Positions 25,262-34,286 are shown, numbered from the stretch's first letter. The stretch is 44,730 nt of DNA from Armatimonadota bacterium (GCA_013178155.1 JABLXH010000001.1:1-44730), one strand, 5' to 3'. Numbers and translations are program-made. Notes: generated by a model from the letters alone, not told the origin.

Positions 25262-25951
25262 ATGAAACAGCCCAACCCGTGTTACCTGCTGGTATGGGGT
25301 CTGGTCAGCCTGGGGAGTGTGGCCTTCCCGGCGGTATTGACGGGACCCGAGATACTGAAGCGAGCGCTGAACCTGCAGGCCGGCCTACAGGACTATACGG
25401 CCACGGTCCAGGTCACCGTCAACATGCCCGGCATCCAGGTCCCCCAGCGGACTGCCAAACTCTACTTCAAGCGCCCCGACAAGCTTCACGTGGAGTCCAG
25501 GGGTATCGTCATGATCCCGCGCCAGGCGCTGCTCATGGGCGACCTGGGGACCCAGTTGGCGAGACAGGCGCGGGTCATCCTGGCGGCCACGGGCCAGAAG
25601 GACGGCGCCCCGCTGTACTTCATCAAGGTGCTCCCGCCGGAGGGCCACGCGACCTCCGACCGGCTGCTGGTGTGGATCCGCGGCGATCGCTTCACCATCG
25701 AGAAGCTCGAGGTATACCGGGGCGGCCAGCGGGAGATCGCGGTGCAGTGGGAGCATCAACTGGTCAACGGCAGATTCTGGCTGATGAAGCGGCTGCAGGC
25801 CGAGGTCAGCACGCGACAGATGGGACAACACCGGCGCTCCGGAGAGACCCCCCGGACGCCCACCGGTCCGGGTACCATCACTGTCGTGTTCAGCAACGTG
25901 CGGGTCAACTCCGGTCTGCCCGATAGCCTGTTCGTGGAGCAGAAGCGCTGA
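25262..25951 (+). CDS. LolA-like (outer-membrane lipoprotein carrier fold) exported protein
   Basis: A 229-residue protein with an N-terminal signal sequence (YLLVWGLVSLGSVAFPAVL), followed by 'ILKRALNLQAGLQDYTATVQVTV', the usual helix-strand beginning of LolA/RseB-fold proteins. Repeated beta strands follow (TAKLYFKRPDKLHVES, IVMIPRQALLMG, YRGGQREIAVQWEHQL, TITVVFSNVRVNSGLP). Such proteins bind lipid or lipoprotein acyl chains in the periplasm. The start ATG is two bases after the permease stop; the upstream in-frame extension overlaps the permease and is rejected. The stop overlaps the next start by one base (TGATG). Context suggests that the ABC exporter hands a hydrophobic cargo to it. 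It may instead belong to a RseB-like sensor group, which would fit the sigma-like neighbour. Confidence 0.75.
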   Translation: MKQPNPCYLLVWGLVSLGSVAFPAVLTGPEILKRALNLQAGLQDYTATVQVTVNMPGIQVPQRTAKLYFKRPDKLHVESRGIVMIPRQALLMGDLGTQLARQARVILAATGQKDGAPLYFIKVLPPEGHATSDRLLVWIRGDRFTIEKLEVYRGGQREIAVQWEHQLVNGRFWLMKRLQAEVSTRQMGQHRRSGETPRTPTGPGTITVVFSNVRVNSGLPDSLFVEQKR

Positions 25952-26814
25952 TGCCATGGTCTGGGCTCCGAGGCGAGCGGGATACCACTGAGCGCGTGCA
26001 GCGAGCCTTGTACATTCGCTGCCGGCGGGGTGAGTCAGAGGCGCTGGCGGCGCTGCTGTACTCGCTGGTTGACCGCCTCTATACGGCGGCCTCCTATGTC
26101 CTGCCGGACGAGACCTCGGCCATCACGACGGTGGCCGAGACCTGGCATGACCTGATGGAGAGCCTGCGTGGGGCCTGGGGAACCCGGAACCTCCTGGTGC
26201 GCGCCATGCACCTGCTGGGACAGAGGCTCAAGACCATGGCCCCTGACGACCAGGTGGACCGGGCGCTGCGGCGGGCACGAACCGAAGATGACGGTGGTTT
26301 GCTCTCATTTCCTGATGGCGATCTGCAGGTTCTGCTTGACGCTGTGCCTCTGCAGGCGCTGCATATCGCCGAGAGTGCGGGCCGGCGCCGCATGCGGTTC
26401 CGGCAGGCCGTGGCTTTCGCGGTGCTTTTCGTTGCCTTCGTCGTCGGCCACAACATCTGGCGCCAGGGCACCGCTCGGCGGTCCGCTGAAACACTGAAAC
26501 TGACGGCCTTGCAGGCAGAGGTGCAGCGGGATCAACTCATAACCGCCGTGCGCGACTGTGTGGACGAGCTGCCCGACCCGGAAGGAGCTGACCGTTACGA
26601 GGCCCGGGTGCTGCAGCAACTGGGTCTGGTACTGGAGGAGCTGGCCAACACCCAGGCCGCCCAAGGCGCACAGACCCTCGCCCTGTTGTCGCGCCGGGTG
26701 CGCCAGGAGCGGCTGACCGAGGACCTCACAGAAGTGATGAGCCAGCGGGAAGGCATGGCGCGCAAGGAGCTTTCCCGCGCCCTTCTCGTCCTGGAAGAGG
26801 TGGCCAATCTGTGA
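25951..26814 (+). CDS. Membrane protein with sigma-region-2-like N-terminus
   Basis: A 287-residue protein I do not recognise as a named family. Residues about 14-75 (RVQRALYIRCRRGESEALA..., LYSLVDRLYTAASYVL, VAETWHDLMESL) have the spacing and character of ECF sigma-70 region 2, although region-2 DNA-melting aromatics are not clearly conserved. A helix-rich linker follows, then one transmembrane helix at about 152-169 (RQAVAFAVLFVAFVVGHNIW), then an acidic helical C-terminal part of about 115 residues, probably a coiled coil. There is no region-4 helix-turn-helix in the place expected, so a functional sigma factor is unlikely; a tethered sigma-derived regulator or anti-sigma-like protein is possible. 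It starts within the stop codon of the LolA-like gene and overlaps the next gene by 4 nt. Confidence 0.6.
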   Translation: MPWSGLRGERDTTERVQRALYIRCRRGESEALAALLYSLVDRLYTAASYVLPDETSAITTVAETWHDLMESLRGAWGTRNLLVRAMHLLGQRLKTMAPDDQVDRALRRARTEDDGGLLSFPDGDLQVLLDAVPLQALHIAESAGRRRMRFRQAVAFAVLFVAFVVGHNIWRQGTARRSAETLKLTALQAEVQRDQLITAVRDCVDELPDPEGADRYEARVLQQLGLVLEELANTQAAQGAQTLALLSRRVRQERLTEDLTEVMSQREGMARKELSRALLVLEEVANL

Positions 26815-28529
26815 GAGCTGTGGTGCTGGGCTTGCTGTTTGCCTCGGTCCTCGGCGGTTGCTCCTCCCGGGGTGAGCGCTACTACCAGCGCGCCGAGCAG
26901 TTCTTCGTGCAGGGGCAGTTCGCGCTGGCTGCCGAGGAATACCGCCGGGTGGTGAACGAGGACCCTCAGTCTCCGCTGGCTGACGATGCGGCGTACAAGC
27001 TGGCCTACCTGTACCGCGAGGAGATGGGAAGCCTGCCCGAGGCTATCGAGACCTATCGCCTCCTGGCTGACCGCTTCCCCGAATCGCCTTACGCCGACGA
27101 CGCCCTCCTGTGGGTCCTGTACCTGCAGGGACATGACCTGAAGGATGTGGCGGCCGCCCGGCGGACCTATGAGCTGCTGTGCCAGCGTTTCGCGAGCCAG
27201 AAGGATGTCTGTGCCCGAGCGCACTTGCAGTTGGCCCGGGCACTGCTGACGGTTGGCCAGTACGAGGCGGCCGATGCCGAGGCCAAGCGCCTGGGGGAGC
27301 TGTACCCGGAACAGACGCGCCAGGCCGCCGCGGCTCTGCTGTTGCGAGCACGTCTGGCAGAGAAGCTGAACCGGCCCGACGAGGAGGCCGTCAAGCTCTA
27401 CGAGGAAGTCGTGAAGGCCTACCCGGACACCTTCAGTGCGGCGGAGGCCAAGCGCGCCATCGGCTGGGTCTTTTATGGCGAGATGGGCAAACAGCGTCAA
27501 GCGGAGCGACTGGCCAAGCAGCGTGCGGCCCGTATCATCTCCGGTGTCCCCGACTTCGCCAGTGACAGCGGGACAATGCGCCAAGCGCCGTTTGTTTGCC
27601 TGCGCAGCCTCCTGGCTCAGCGTGGTCTGGCGGTCTCAGTCGAGGAGCTACTGGCGCTGTCCGGAGCCGCCTTCGAGTTCCGCTATGATCCTGCCAATCC
27701 CGGCGTCACGACGGCTCACCTGCCGCGTGGCGCTCTGACTGCGGCGGCGGAGCACTGCGGTTTTGCCGTCGTCACCTGGTCAGCATCGTCGGCCGAGGCC
27801 AGCTTCTCCAGCCTCGCCCAGAACATCGGGCAGGGGCGACCTGTCATGGTGCCGCAGCGCGGACAGGGGCGCTGGCTCATTGTTACGGGCTACCGGCCGG
27901 CGGAGGACCGCGTTTACGTGCTTCCGGGACGCAACGGACAGCCGCGCTCGATGTCGAGACGGGAGTTCCTGAATCGGTGGGCCAATCATACTGCGGGTCA
28001 CACGGCGGTAGTCACGGGGCCGTACTACCAGTTCTGTCTGGGGCAGCGGCTGCAGGCGCCCGAGCCCGACAGTTGGCTTCGCGCCATGGCCCGCAGTGCC
28101 TCTGCGGCCTTGCACGAGCAGGGCAGTGGTGGCACTGCAGCGGGGCTGCGAGCCTATGATCTCCTGACACAGCGCATCAGCGCCATGCCAGATGCCTCGG
28201 CCGAAGAGCAGCGAGCCCTGCGAACCTGGGCGCAGAGCGGTCTGGCAGGGCTGGTTGGTGATCGCGCCGCTGCGGCGACCGCTTTGCAGAAGCTGGCGCC
28301 GCGGTTGACAGGCGCTGCACAGAGCAAGACGGCGGAGGCGGCAAGCACGTACGAAGACGTGCGGCGACTGGGCGAGCAGTTGCGCGCCGCGCTGCTGTCG
28401 CTAACTCGGACCGCAGAGGGCGCGGAACCGCCTCCGGAGGCCTCGTGGCCCGAAGCGGCACAGCTTGCGCGTGAGATGCGCGCCGCCGACGAGCGTGCCG
28501 CCACCCTGCTTGCCGAAGCCGCTCGTTAG
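26811..28529 (+). CDS. TPR lipoprotein with C39-like domain lacking apparent catalytic His
   Basis: A 572-residue lipoprotein. The lipobox is LGGC with the lipidated Cys17. Residues about 22-240 are BamD/YbgF-like TPR repeats (YYQRAEQFFVQGQFALAAEEYRRVV, FPESPYADDALL). Residues about 256-400 resemble a C39-like/BtrH-type papain-fold domain: Cys263 in APFVCLRSLLAQRG and the later beta strand GRWLIVTGYRPAEDRVYVLPG. In active C39 enzymes a His starts that strand; here Arg354-Trp355 stand there, so it may be a non-catalytic binding domain. The last about 170 residues are helical. It starts at GTG within GTGA, overlapping the upstream stop. It is probably anchored in the inner or outer membrane and works with the exporter/LolA-like protein. 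Confidence 0.7.
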   Translation: MRAVVLGLLFASVLGGCSSRGERYYQRAEQFFVQGQFALAAEEYRRVVNEDPQSPLADDAAYKLAYLYREEMGSLPEAIETYRLLADRFPESPYADDALLWVLYLQGHDLKDVAAARRTYELLCQRFASQKDVCARAHLQLARALLTVGQYEAADAEAKRLGELYPEQTRQAAAALLLRARLAEKLNRPDEEAVKLYEEVVKAYPDTFSAAEAKRAIGWVFYGEMGKQRQAERLAKQRAARIISGVPDFASDSGTMRQAPFVCLRSLLAQRGLAVSVEELLALSGAAFEFRYDPANPGVTTAHLPRGALTAAAEHCGFAVVTWSASSAEASFSSLAQNIGQGRPVMVPQRGQGRWLIVTGYRPAEDRVYVLPGRNGQPRSMSRREFLNRWANHTAGHTAVVTGPYYQFCLGQRLQAPEPDSWLRAMARSASAALHEQGSGGTAAGLRAYDLLTQRISAMPDASAEEQRALRTWAQSGLAGLVGDRAAAATALQKLAPRLTGAAQSKTAEAASTYEDVRRLGEQLRAALLSLTRTAEGAEPPPEASWPEAAQLAREMRAADERAATLLAEAAR

Positions 28530-28540
28530 GACGACCGATA

Positions 28541-29446
28541 GTGCTGGACCGAGAGACGCGAAGACAACTGTCGGAGCTGGCGCGCCGGACTCGTCAGGTC
28601 ACCGGGGAGGCGCCCTATGCCTCCCGGGTGCCGCACCGCTGCGAGCCGGACAGCGCCCCGCCTGCATCTTTGGTCGGCGCCTGCCGTGTGGGCGCAGCCG
28701 ATCCGGTCCACGGTCCACTGCACCTACTGCTGCCTGGAGAGGTGCGGTCGGTACCGGAAGGGGAGTACTACGAACTGCGCACGCCAGTCTCTCATTGCGG
28801 TGACTGGGCGGCGGCGGCGGTGGGCCGCTGGTTGCAAGCGGCCCGCCGGGGAGAGTGGGTGCTGCCCGGTGCGGCGCGCGGGAGTCTGGACCCTGGGACT
28901 GTGCTGTTCATGGACACCGAGACGACCGGCCTGGGAAACGAACCGCTCTTTCTGGTTGGCCTGCTTTCTGTCGAGCAGGGCCTTCCCGTGTTGACGCAGT
29001 TACTGGCCCGCGACTATGCCGAGGAAGCGGCAGTACTGGCCGAAGCGGCGCGACGCATGGTGTCCTCTGCCCTGCTCGTGACCTACAATGGCGCGCAGTT
29101 CGATCTGCCGTACGTGCGCAACCGGCTGCGCTACCATCGTCTCCGCGCGCCCCGGTTCGAACCGCACCTCGACCTACTCCGCGTGGCACGCAGCCGTCTG
29201 CGCCGGACGCTGGGCGACTGCAAGCTGCAGACACTGGAAAGGCACCTGTGTGGGCGACAGCGCGTCGCTGACATTCCAGGGGCAGAGATTCCTCAGGCCT
29301 ACCATGACTTCGTCGCTGATGGCGACGCTTGCCGCCTGCGACAGATCGTGATGCATAACAGCCTTGACCTGATCACATTGGCCGAGCTGGCGGCCCATCT
29401 GCTCGCTGGCGAGGCCGGTAGTTCGGCTCTAGAGGCGAAGGGATGA
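28541..29446 (+). CDS. RNase H-like DEDD exonuclease (YprB-like)
   Basis: A 301-residue protein with a ribonuclease-H-like 3'-5' exonuclease domain in its C-terminal two thirds. Exo I is FMDTETTGLG, with Asp125 and Glu127 as the first two metal ligands; Exo II is YNGAQFDLPYV; Exo III is in MHNSLDLITLAEL with the last Asp. This arrangement resembles YprB-type proteins (ribonuclease H-like fold, PF13482), which have a short N-terminal extension. No signal peptide is present, so it is cytoplasmic. The GTG start lies 12 nt after the previous stop. The presence of a nuclease within an envelope-export operon is odd and may reflect cotranscription only. The last codon overlaps the next gene's start (ATGA). 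Confidence 0.85.
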   Translation: MLDRETRRQLSELARRTRQVTGEAPYASRVPHRCEPDSAPPASLVGACRVGAADPVHGPLHLLLPGEVRSVPEGEYYELRTPVSHCGDWAAAAVGRWLQAARRGEWVLPGAARGSLDPGTVLFMDTETTGLGNEPLFLVGLLSVEQGLPVLTQLLARDYAEEAAVLAEAARRMVSSALLVTYNGAQFDLPYVRNRLRYHRLRAPRFEPHLDLLRVARSRLRRTLGDCKLQTLERHLCGRQRVADIPGAEIPQAYHDFVADGDACRLRQIVMHNSLDLITLAELAAHLLAGEAGSSALEAKG

Positions 29447-31275
29447 TGGCGATTGTGAGAGACGACCAGTTTGGGGGCGACGACCGGGACCGCGAAGGCA
29501 TGAGCGAAGGGAATACACCGCCCGACACGTCGGAGTCTTCGTCCCAGGTCGAGCCGGAACCCGAGCCTGATGACTACTGCCCTCCAACCGATGTGTTCGG
29601 CCCCACACCTCTGGGGTGGGATGAGCCACCGTCCGAGGAGGCGGAGCCGTTCCGGCCGGCGGAAACCGGCGCGCGCGTGACGGGTGTGCTCGTCGTCATT
29701 CTTTCGCTGGGTCTGCTCGCCTGTGCGGCGTGGGCGGTGAAGCTGCACCGGGACAAGGCCCAGGTCACCGCCAGCTTCGACCAGACCTTGGCGATGATCG
29801 CCGAGGTCGCGCCACCCGAACTGGGGACGCAACTCGCCGCCGTGCGGGGCGACCTGCAGGTGGACCGACTCCCGGAGGTGAGTGAGCGAATCAGCACGCT
29901 GGCGGGCAAAGTCCGCCAGGCCATGGCCAGTGGGGAACAACCTTCCCCTGCGGTCCCGCGCGGGCCGATCCCTGATTCGGCGTACAAGCAGTTGCCAGCC
30001 GATGCGGCGACCTTCTTCCGGCAGCACGAAGAGCTCTTCCGGCGCTTCCTGGCCATGGTTGAACACGCTCGCCAACTCCGCGACCAGGGCCGCAACGTCA
30101 ATCCCCTGCGAAAGGTCCGGGACAGCATCATCGAGGCCGCGCGGCTGGGCCAGTCCGAGAAAGTGGAGACCCATATGCAGCAGATGGCCCGGCTCCTGGA
30201 CGCCACCTCCGGGCGGCGGGGGGCGCCGCCCGGCAAGCTGGCGGCCAAGGCCCAGGCCTTTGAGCGGGCGACGCGACGCGCCGTGCAGGAGGGTCGCGAC
30301 CCCCGGGCGGCCGTGGCCGTGGCTCGACAGGCGGAGCAGGCTGCCCAGGCAGGTGACCTCGATCGCGCCGAACAGCTTCTCGATCAGGCGCTGGGCCAGG
30401 TCAAGCGCGCGCCCAAGGCCCGGAGAGCGTCTGGTCGCTGGGGCGGACCCGGCGGTCCCCGGCCAGCGAACCCGCTTGATGCCCTTGTAAGCACGCTCAT
30501 GCGGGTTATGCAACTGGAAGAGCGAGACCTGAGTGTGGTCTGGGGCCAGCTTACCAGACTGCAGCAAAGCCTCAAGGGGGACCAGGACCAGACCGAACCA
30601 GCGGTTCTCGAGCCCTACGTCGGGACGGCCATGCACGCGCTGCAGAACGTGGCTGGTCGCCGGCGAGAGCTGACGCTCCGCCTGCGGGGCCAGACCCCCC
30701 GGGCTGGCCGCCGTCCGGCAGATGGCCCGCGGCTGGGAACGATCGATGCTGATCGCACGCCTGACCGCGAACACATGCTTGCCGTGGTGAGCAACCGACT
30801 TGGCCCGCTTCTGGAACGCATACGCGGCATGTCAGCCAGTGACTTCGTGCAGCAGCAAGCCAAGCTGGTCGAGGACATCGCCAGGGCTGTGCTGCAGCCG
30901 ATCACGGAAGAGGAACTGGCGGCGACTCCCCCGCCTCAAGCTGCGCCGCAAGGATCACAGGCCGAACGGATTCGCGCCAAGCTACTGGCAGGCGCATCAG
31001 CTCTGCAGCGGCAGGAACTGGCTGGCGACGATACCAGCGAGGTCCAGGACCTGTTCACCGAGGCGCGCCGATTGCTGTATGCCGGTGACCTTGGCCGCGC
31101 GGAGGAGGCAGCGGACAAAGCACTGACTCTCCTCGGTGTCCCGCTGAAGCAGTTTGGCTCAGGGCCCGGCGCTCCGGACCGCCCCCGGCCGGAGCTCTAC
31201 GACCCCGAGGCCACCAAACTGGAACTCGTTCCTGGCCGGGCTGGTGACCAGGGGGGTGACACGCCAACCCCCTGA
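29443..31275 (+). CDS. Membrane-anchored helical protein of unknown function
   Basis: A 610-residue protein not recognised as a family. Residues 1-75 are acidic and Pro/Glu/Ser-rich (cytoplasmic tail). One transmembrane helix at about 79-98 (TGVLVVILSLGLLACAAWAV) follows, then about 510 residues of mostly amphipathic helix rich in Ala, Arg, Gln and Glu, with Pro/Gly-rich breaks (GRWGGPGGPRPANP). TPR-like pairs appear (AVAVARQAEQAAQAGDLDRAEQLLDQAL; RRLLYAGDLGRAEEAADKALTLLG), recalling the TPR lipoprotein upstream. By analogy it would be an envelope-facing scaffold. The ATGA overlap with the exonuclease gene supports cotranscription. A second start at codon 20 is possible. It ends the operon; uvrA follows after its own promoter. 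Confidence 0.7.
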   Translation: MMAIVRDDQFGGDDRDREGMSEGNTPPDTSESSSQVEPEPEPDDYCPPTDVFGPTPLGWDEPPSEEAEPFRPAETGARVTGVLVVILSLGLLACAAWAVKLHRDKAQVTASFDQTLAMIAEVAPPELGTQLAAVRGDLQVDRLPEVSERISTLAGKVRQAMASGEQPSPAVPRGPIPDSAYKQLPADAATFFRQHEELFRRFLAMVEHARQLRDQGRNVNPLRKVRDSIIEAARLGQSEKVETHMQQMARLLDATSGRRGAPPGKLAAKAQAFERATRRAVQEGRDPRAAVAVARQAEQAAQAGDLDRAEQLLDQALGQVKRAPKARRASGRWGGPGGPRPANPLDALVSTLMRVMQLEERDLSVVWGQLTRLQQSLKGDQDQTEPAVLEPYVGTAMHALQNVAGRRRELTLRLRGQTPRAGRRPADGPRLGTIDADRTPDREHMLAVVSNRLGPLLERIRGMSASDFVQQQAKLVEDIARAVLQPITEEELAATPPPQAAPQGSQAERIRAKLLAGASALQRQELAGDDTSEVQDLFTEARRLLYAGDLGRAEEAADKALTLLGVPLKQFGSGPGAPDRPRPELYDPEATKLELVPGRAGDQGGDTPTP

Positions 31276-31375
31276 AGTCACCACCCGGGGGGATCCGTAT
31301 CGGCAGCAAGCCGAGGCTGACTGCGACCAGCCGGGGGCATTCTCCAGCCTCAGCCGGCAGACAGGGGCGCGGCTG

Positions 31376-31404
31376 TTGTGAGGCCAGCAGGGGTCTGGTA
31401 TACT
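31376..31404 (+). promoter_or_regulatory. Predicted promoter of uvrA
   Basis: -35 TTGTGA (31376-31381, 4 of 6), 17-nt spacer, -10 TATACT (31399-31404, 5 of 6), with TG one base upstream of the -10 (extended -10). The uvrA ATG is about 38 nt downstream. No LexA-type box is apparent between them. The rest of the 166-bp gap before uvrA is GC-rich without a clear feature. Confidence 0.65.
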
Positions 31405-31441
31405 GTCATATCCAGTTGCCATCCCGCTGTGCAGGTCTGCC

Positions 31442-34270
31442 ATGGCTGAGGACAAGATACGCATCTACGGGGCGCGGGAGCACAACCTCCGCGACCTGAC
31501 ACTAGAGCTGCCCCGGGGGAAGCTGATTGTCTTTTGCGGAGTGAGTGGCTCGGGTAAGTCGTCGCTGGCCTTTGACACCATCTATGCCGAGGGCCAGCGC
31601 CGTTACGTCGAGTCGCTTTCGACTCACGCCCGGCAGTTCCTGGGGGGTATGACCCGGCCGGCCGTAGACCACATTGACGGCCTCTCTCCGGCCATCGCCA
31701 TTGACCAGGCGTCAGCCAGCAGCAACCCCCGGTCCACTGTCGCCACAATCACCGAAATCTACGACTACCTGCGGGTCCTTTACGCCCGCACGGGGCAGCC
31801 GTACTGCGTGAAGTGCGGCATCCCCATCACCGCCGCGACGCCCCAGATGATTGTGGATAAGATCATGGCCCTGGGTGAGGGGACGCGGCTCATGATCCTG
31901 GCTCCTGTGCAGCCGGCGCCGGGTGAGGCCTGGAAACACGTGCTACGGGAGGCGCGCCGGTCAGGGTTTGCCCGCATTCGGCTCGATGGGCAGGTCATCC
32001 CTCTGGATCAGCCAATAGACATCAGCGAGGGCGAACACAGCTTCGAGGTTGTGGTGGACCGCCTGGCCCTGAGCGACCGAGTGCAGGCACGACTGGCGGA
32101 CTCGGTGGAGACAGCCCTGGCCTATGGCGGCGGCCGCATCGTCGCCGCTGTGCTGGGTGACACGGAGGACGAGACACGCGACCTGCGTTTCTCCACGCAT
32201 TTTGCCTGCTCACAATGCCAGGCCGTCGTTCCGCCGATGAGCCCGCAGCTCTTCTCCTTTAACAGCCCGCACGGCATGTGCCCCACCTGCGGCGGCCTGG
32301 GCTATGTGCGTGACATGGACCCCGACCGCTTCGTGGCTGACCCCGGCAAGTCCATTCTGCAAGGCGCGCTCTCGCCCTTCGGCGATGTGCGCGGCGGGCA
32401 TCTGCTGCACACACTCACCGGCCTGGCCCAGCACTATGACTTCAGCCTCGATACACCTTGGCGAGACCTGCCCGCACACGTCCGGGAGGTGATCCTCTAT
32501 GGGTCCCGGGGTGAGGAGATCGCCTTCAGCTACGAGACCCAGCACGGGCGCACGATACAGTATCACCGGCCCTTCCGGGGCCTGGTGGTCGCCAGCCGCA
32601 AGCGCTATGAGGACACCGACTCCCGCACCGAGAAGAGCTACCTGGAGCGCTACCTGTCAGAACTGCCTTGCCCGGATTGCGAAGGGCGCCGGCTGCGCCC
32701 GGAGGCTCTGGCGGTCCGCGTCGCCGATCGCGGTATTGCCGAGGTGACAGCACTGGACGTGGAGGCAGCTCTGAGCTTCCTCTCCCAGATCACGCTACCG
32801 GCCACCGAGGGTGTGATTGCTGCGGAAGTGCTCAAGGAGATCACCGCCAGGCTGCGGTTCATGGTGGACGTCGGGGTGGGCTACCTCAGCCTCGACCGAC
32901 CGGCACCAACGCTCTCCGGCGGCGAAGCCCAACGCATCCGCCTGGCCACGCAGATGGGTTCGGGCCTGGCGGGAGTCCTTTACATCCTCGATGAGCCCAG
33001 CATCGGCCTGCACCCCCGGGACCAGGCAAAGCTCCTGGAGACTATCCGCCAGCTCCGCGATCTCGGCAACACCGTCATCGTCGTCGAACATGACATCCCC
33101 ACCATCGAGAGCGCCGACTACGTGGTCGAGTTCGGACCGGGGGCCGGCATCCGCGGTGGCGAGCTGATCTACGCCGGCGATGTGGCCGGGATGCGCCGCG
33201 ACAAACGATCTCTGACCGGACGGTACCTTAGCGGCGAGTTGCGCCTGGGCACGCCCCGGCACCGCCGCCGAGGCAAAGCCACGCTCAAGGTCATCGGCGC
33301 TACCGAGCACAACCTGCAACACATTGATGTGGAGCTCCCCCTGGGAACGCTGATCTGCGTGACTGGCGTCTCGGGCTCTGGCAAGAGCACCCTCGTCCAC
33401 GATGTCATCTACCGGGCGCTCAAGCGCTATCTGCACCGGAGTCGAGACCTCGTGGGGCGTCACGAACGTATCGAAGGGCTGGAGCATCTCGACAAGGTCA
33501 TCAACATTGACCAAAGCCCCATCGGCCGGACCCCTCGCTCCAACCCGGCCACCTACGCTCACGTCTTTGGTCCCATCCGCGACCTCTTCGCCGCCACCCC
33601 GGAGGCCCAGGTCCGTGGCTACCAGCCGGGTCGCTTCAGCTTCAACGTTCGCGGCGGTCGCTGCGAACTCTGTCAGGGCGACGGCACCATCCGGGTGGAG
33701 ATGCACTTCCTGCCACCCGTCTACGTCCCTTGCGAGCAGTGCGGGGGCAGGCGCTACAACCGTGAGACGCTCCAGATTCGCTACAAGGGCAAGAACATCG
33801 CCGAAGTTCTGGACATGACCGTGGCTGAGGCGCTGGAGCACTTTGAGAACGTGCCGCAGGTCAGCCGGGTGCTGCGCATGCTGTATGACGTCGGCCTGGA
33901 CTATATCAGGCTGGGCCAGTCGGGCACCACTCTCTCGGGCGGCGAGGCCCAGCGCCTGAAGCTGGCGCGCGAGCTGGCCAAGATCGGTACGGGACAGACA
34001 CTGTACGTCCTGGACGAGCCGACCACGGGGCTGCATTTTGCCGACATTGAGAAGCTGCTGCAGGTACTGGAGCGGCTGGTTGATGCCGGCAATACGGTGA
34101 TCGTGATCGAGCACAACCTTGATGTCATCAAGACCGCCGACTACATTGTGGACCTCGGGCCCGAGGGGGGCAAGGCTGGAGGCGAGGTGGTCGCCTGCGG
34201 GACCCCGGAGCAGGTGGCCGCCAACCCCAGGAGCTACACCGGCCAGTTCCTGAAACAGGTTCTGGACTGA
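31442..34270 (+). CDS. uvrA: Excinuclease ABC subunit A
   Basis: A 942-residue UvrA, the damage-recognition ATPase of nucleotide excision repair, normal in length for the family. The first Walker A is GVSGSGKSS near residue 34 and the second is GVSGSGKST near residue 643. Zinc-binding Cys pairs are visible at 256/259 with 280/283 and at 741/744 with 764/767. Signature motifs LSGGEAQRIRLA and LSGGEAQRLKLA and Walker B stretches YILDEPSIGLHPRD and YVLDEPTTGLHFAD are present. It has its own predicted promoter. The stop is followed after 16 nt by the GH36 gene, so read-through into the glycan genes is likely; this arrangement is unusual but need not be functional. Confidence 0.98.
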   Translation: MAEDKIRIYGAREHNLRDLTLELPRGKLIVFCGVSGSGKSSLAFDTIYAEGQRRYVESLSTHARQFLGGMTRPAVDHIDGLSPAIAIDQASASSNPRSTVATITEIYDYLRVLYARTGQPYCVKCGIPITAATPQMIVDKIMALGEGTRLMILAPVQPAPGEAWKHVLREARRSGFARIRLDGQVIPLDQPIDISEGEHSFEVVVDRLALSDRVQARLADSVETALAYGGGRIVAAVLGDTEDETRDLRFSTHFACSQCQAVVPPMSPQLFSFNSPHGMCPTCGGLGYVRDMDPDRFVADPGKSILQGALSPFGDVRGGHLLHTLTGLAQHYDFSLDTPWRDLPAHVREVILYGSRGEEIAFSYETQHGRTIQYHRPFRGLVVASRKRYEDTDSRTEKSYLERYLSELPCPDCEGRRLRPEALAVRVADRGIAEVTALDVEAALSFLSQITLPATEGVIAAEVLKEITARLRFMVDVGVGYLSLDRPAPTLSGGEAQRIRLATQMGSGLAGVLYILDEPSIGLHPRDQAKLLETIRQLRDLGNTVIVVEHDIPTIESADYVVEFGPGAGIRGGELIYAGDVAGMRRDKRSLTGRYLSGELRLGTPRHRRRGKATLKVIGATEHNLQHIDVELPLGTLICVTGVSGSGKSTLVHDVIYRALKRYLHRSRDLVGRHERIEGLEHLDKVINIDQSPIGRTPRSNPATYAHVFGPIRDLFAATPEAQVRGYQPGRFSFNVRGGRCELCQGDGTIRVEMHFLPPVYVPCEQCGGRRYNRETLQIRYKGKNIAEVLDMTVAEALEHFENVPQVSRVLRMLYDVGLDYIRLGQSGTTLSGGEAQRLKLARELAKIGTGQTLYVLDEPTTGLHFADIEKLLQVLERLVDAGNTVIVIEHNLDVIKTADYIVDLGPEGGKAGGEVVACGTPEQVAANPRSYTGQFLKQVLD

Positions 34271-34286
34271 CAGCAGAGAGGCCAGT

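Noticed and set aside
25951-26814. Functional ECF sigma factor
   Set aside because: Only a region-2-like stretch is visible; no region 4, and a transmembrane helix follows.
29299-30774. Long minus-strand frames here and at 287-1489, 4938-6509, 32795-34114, 36996-38558 and 39746-41191
   Set aside because: All are antisense shadows of recognised or operon-linked plus-strand genes, without family motifs or ribosome-binding sites.
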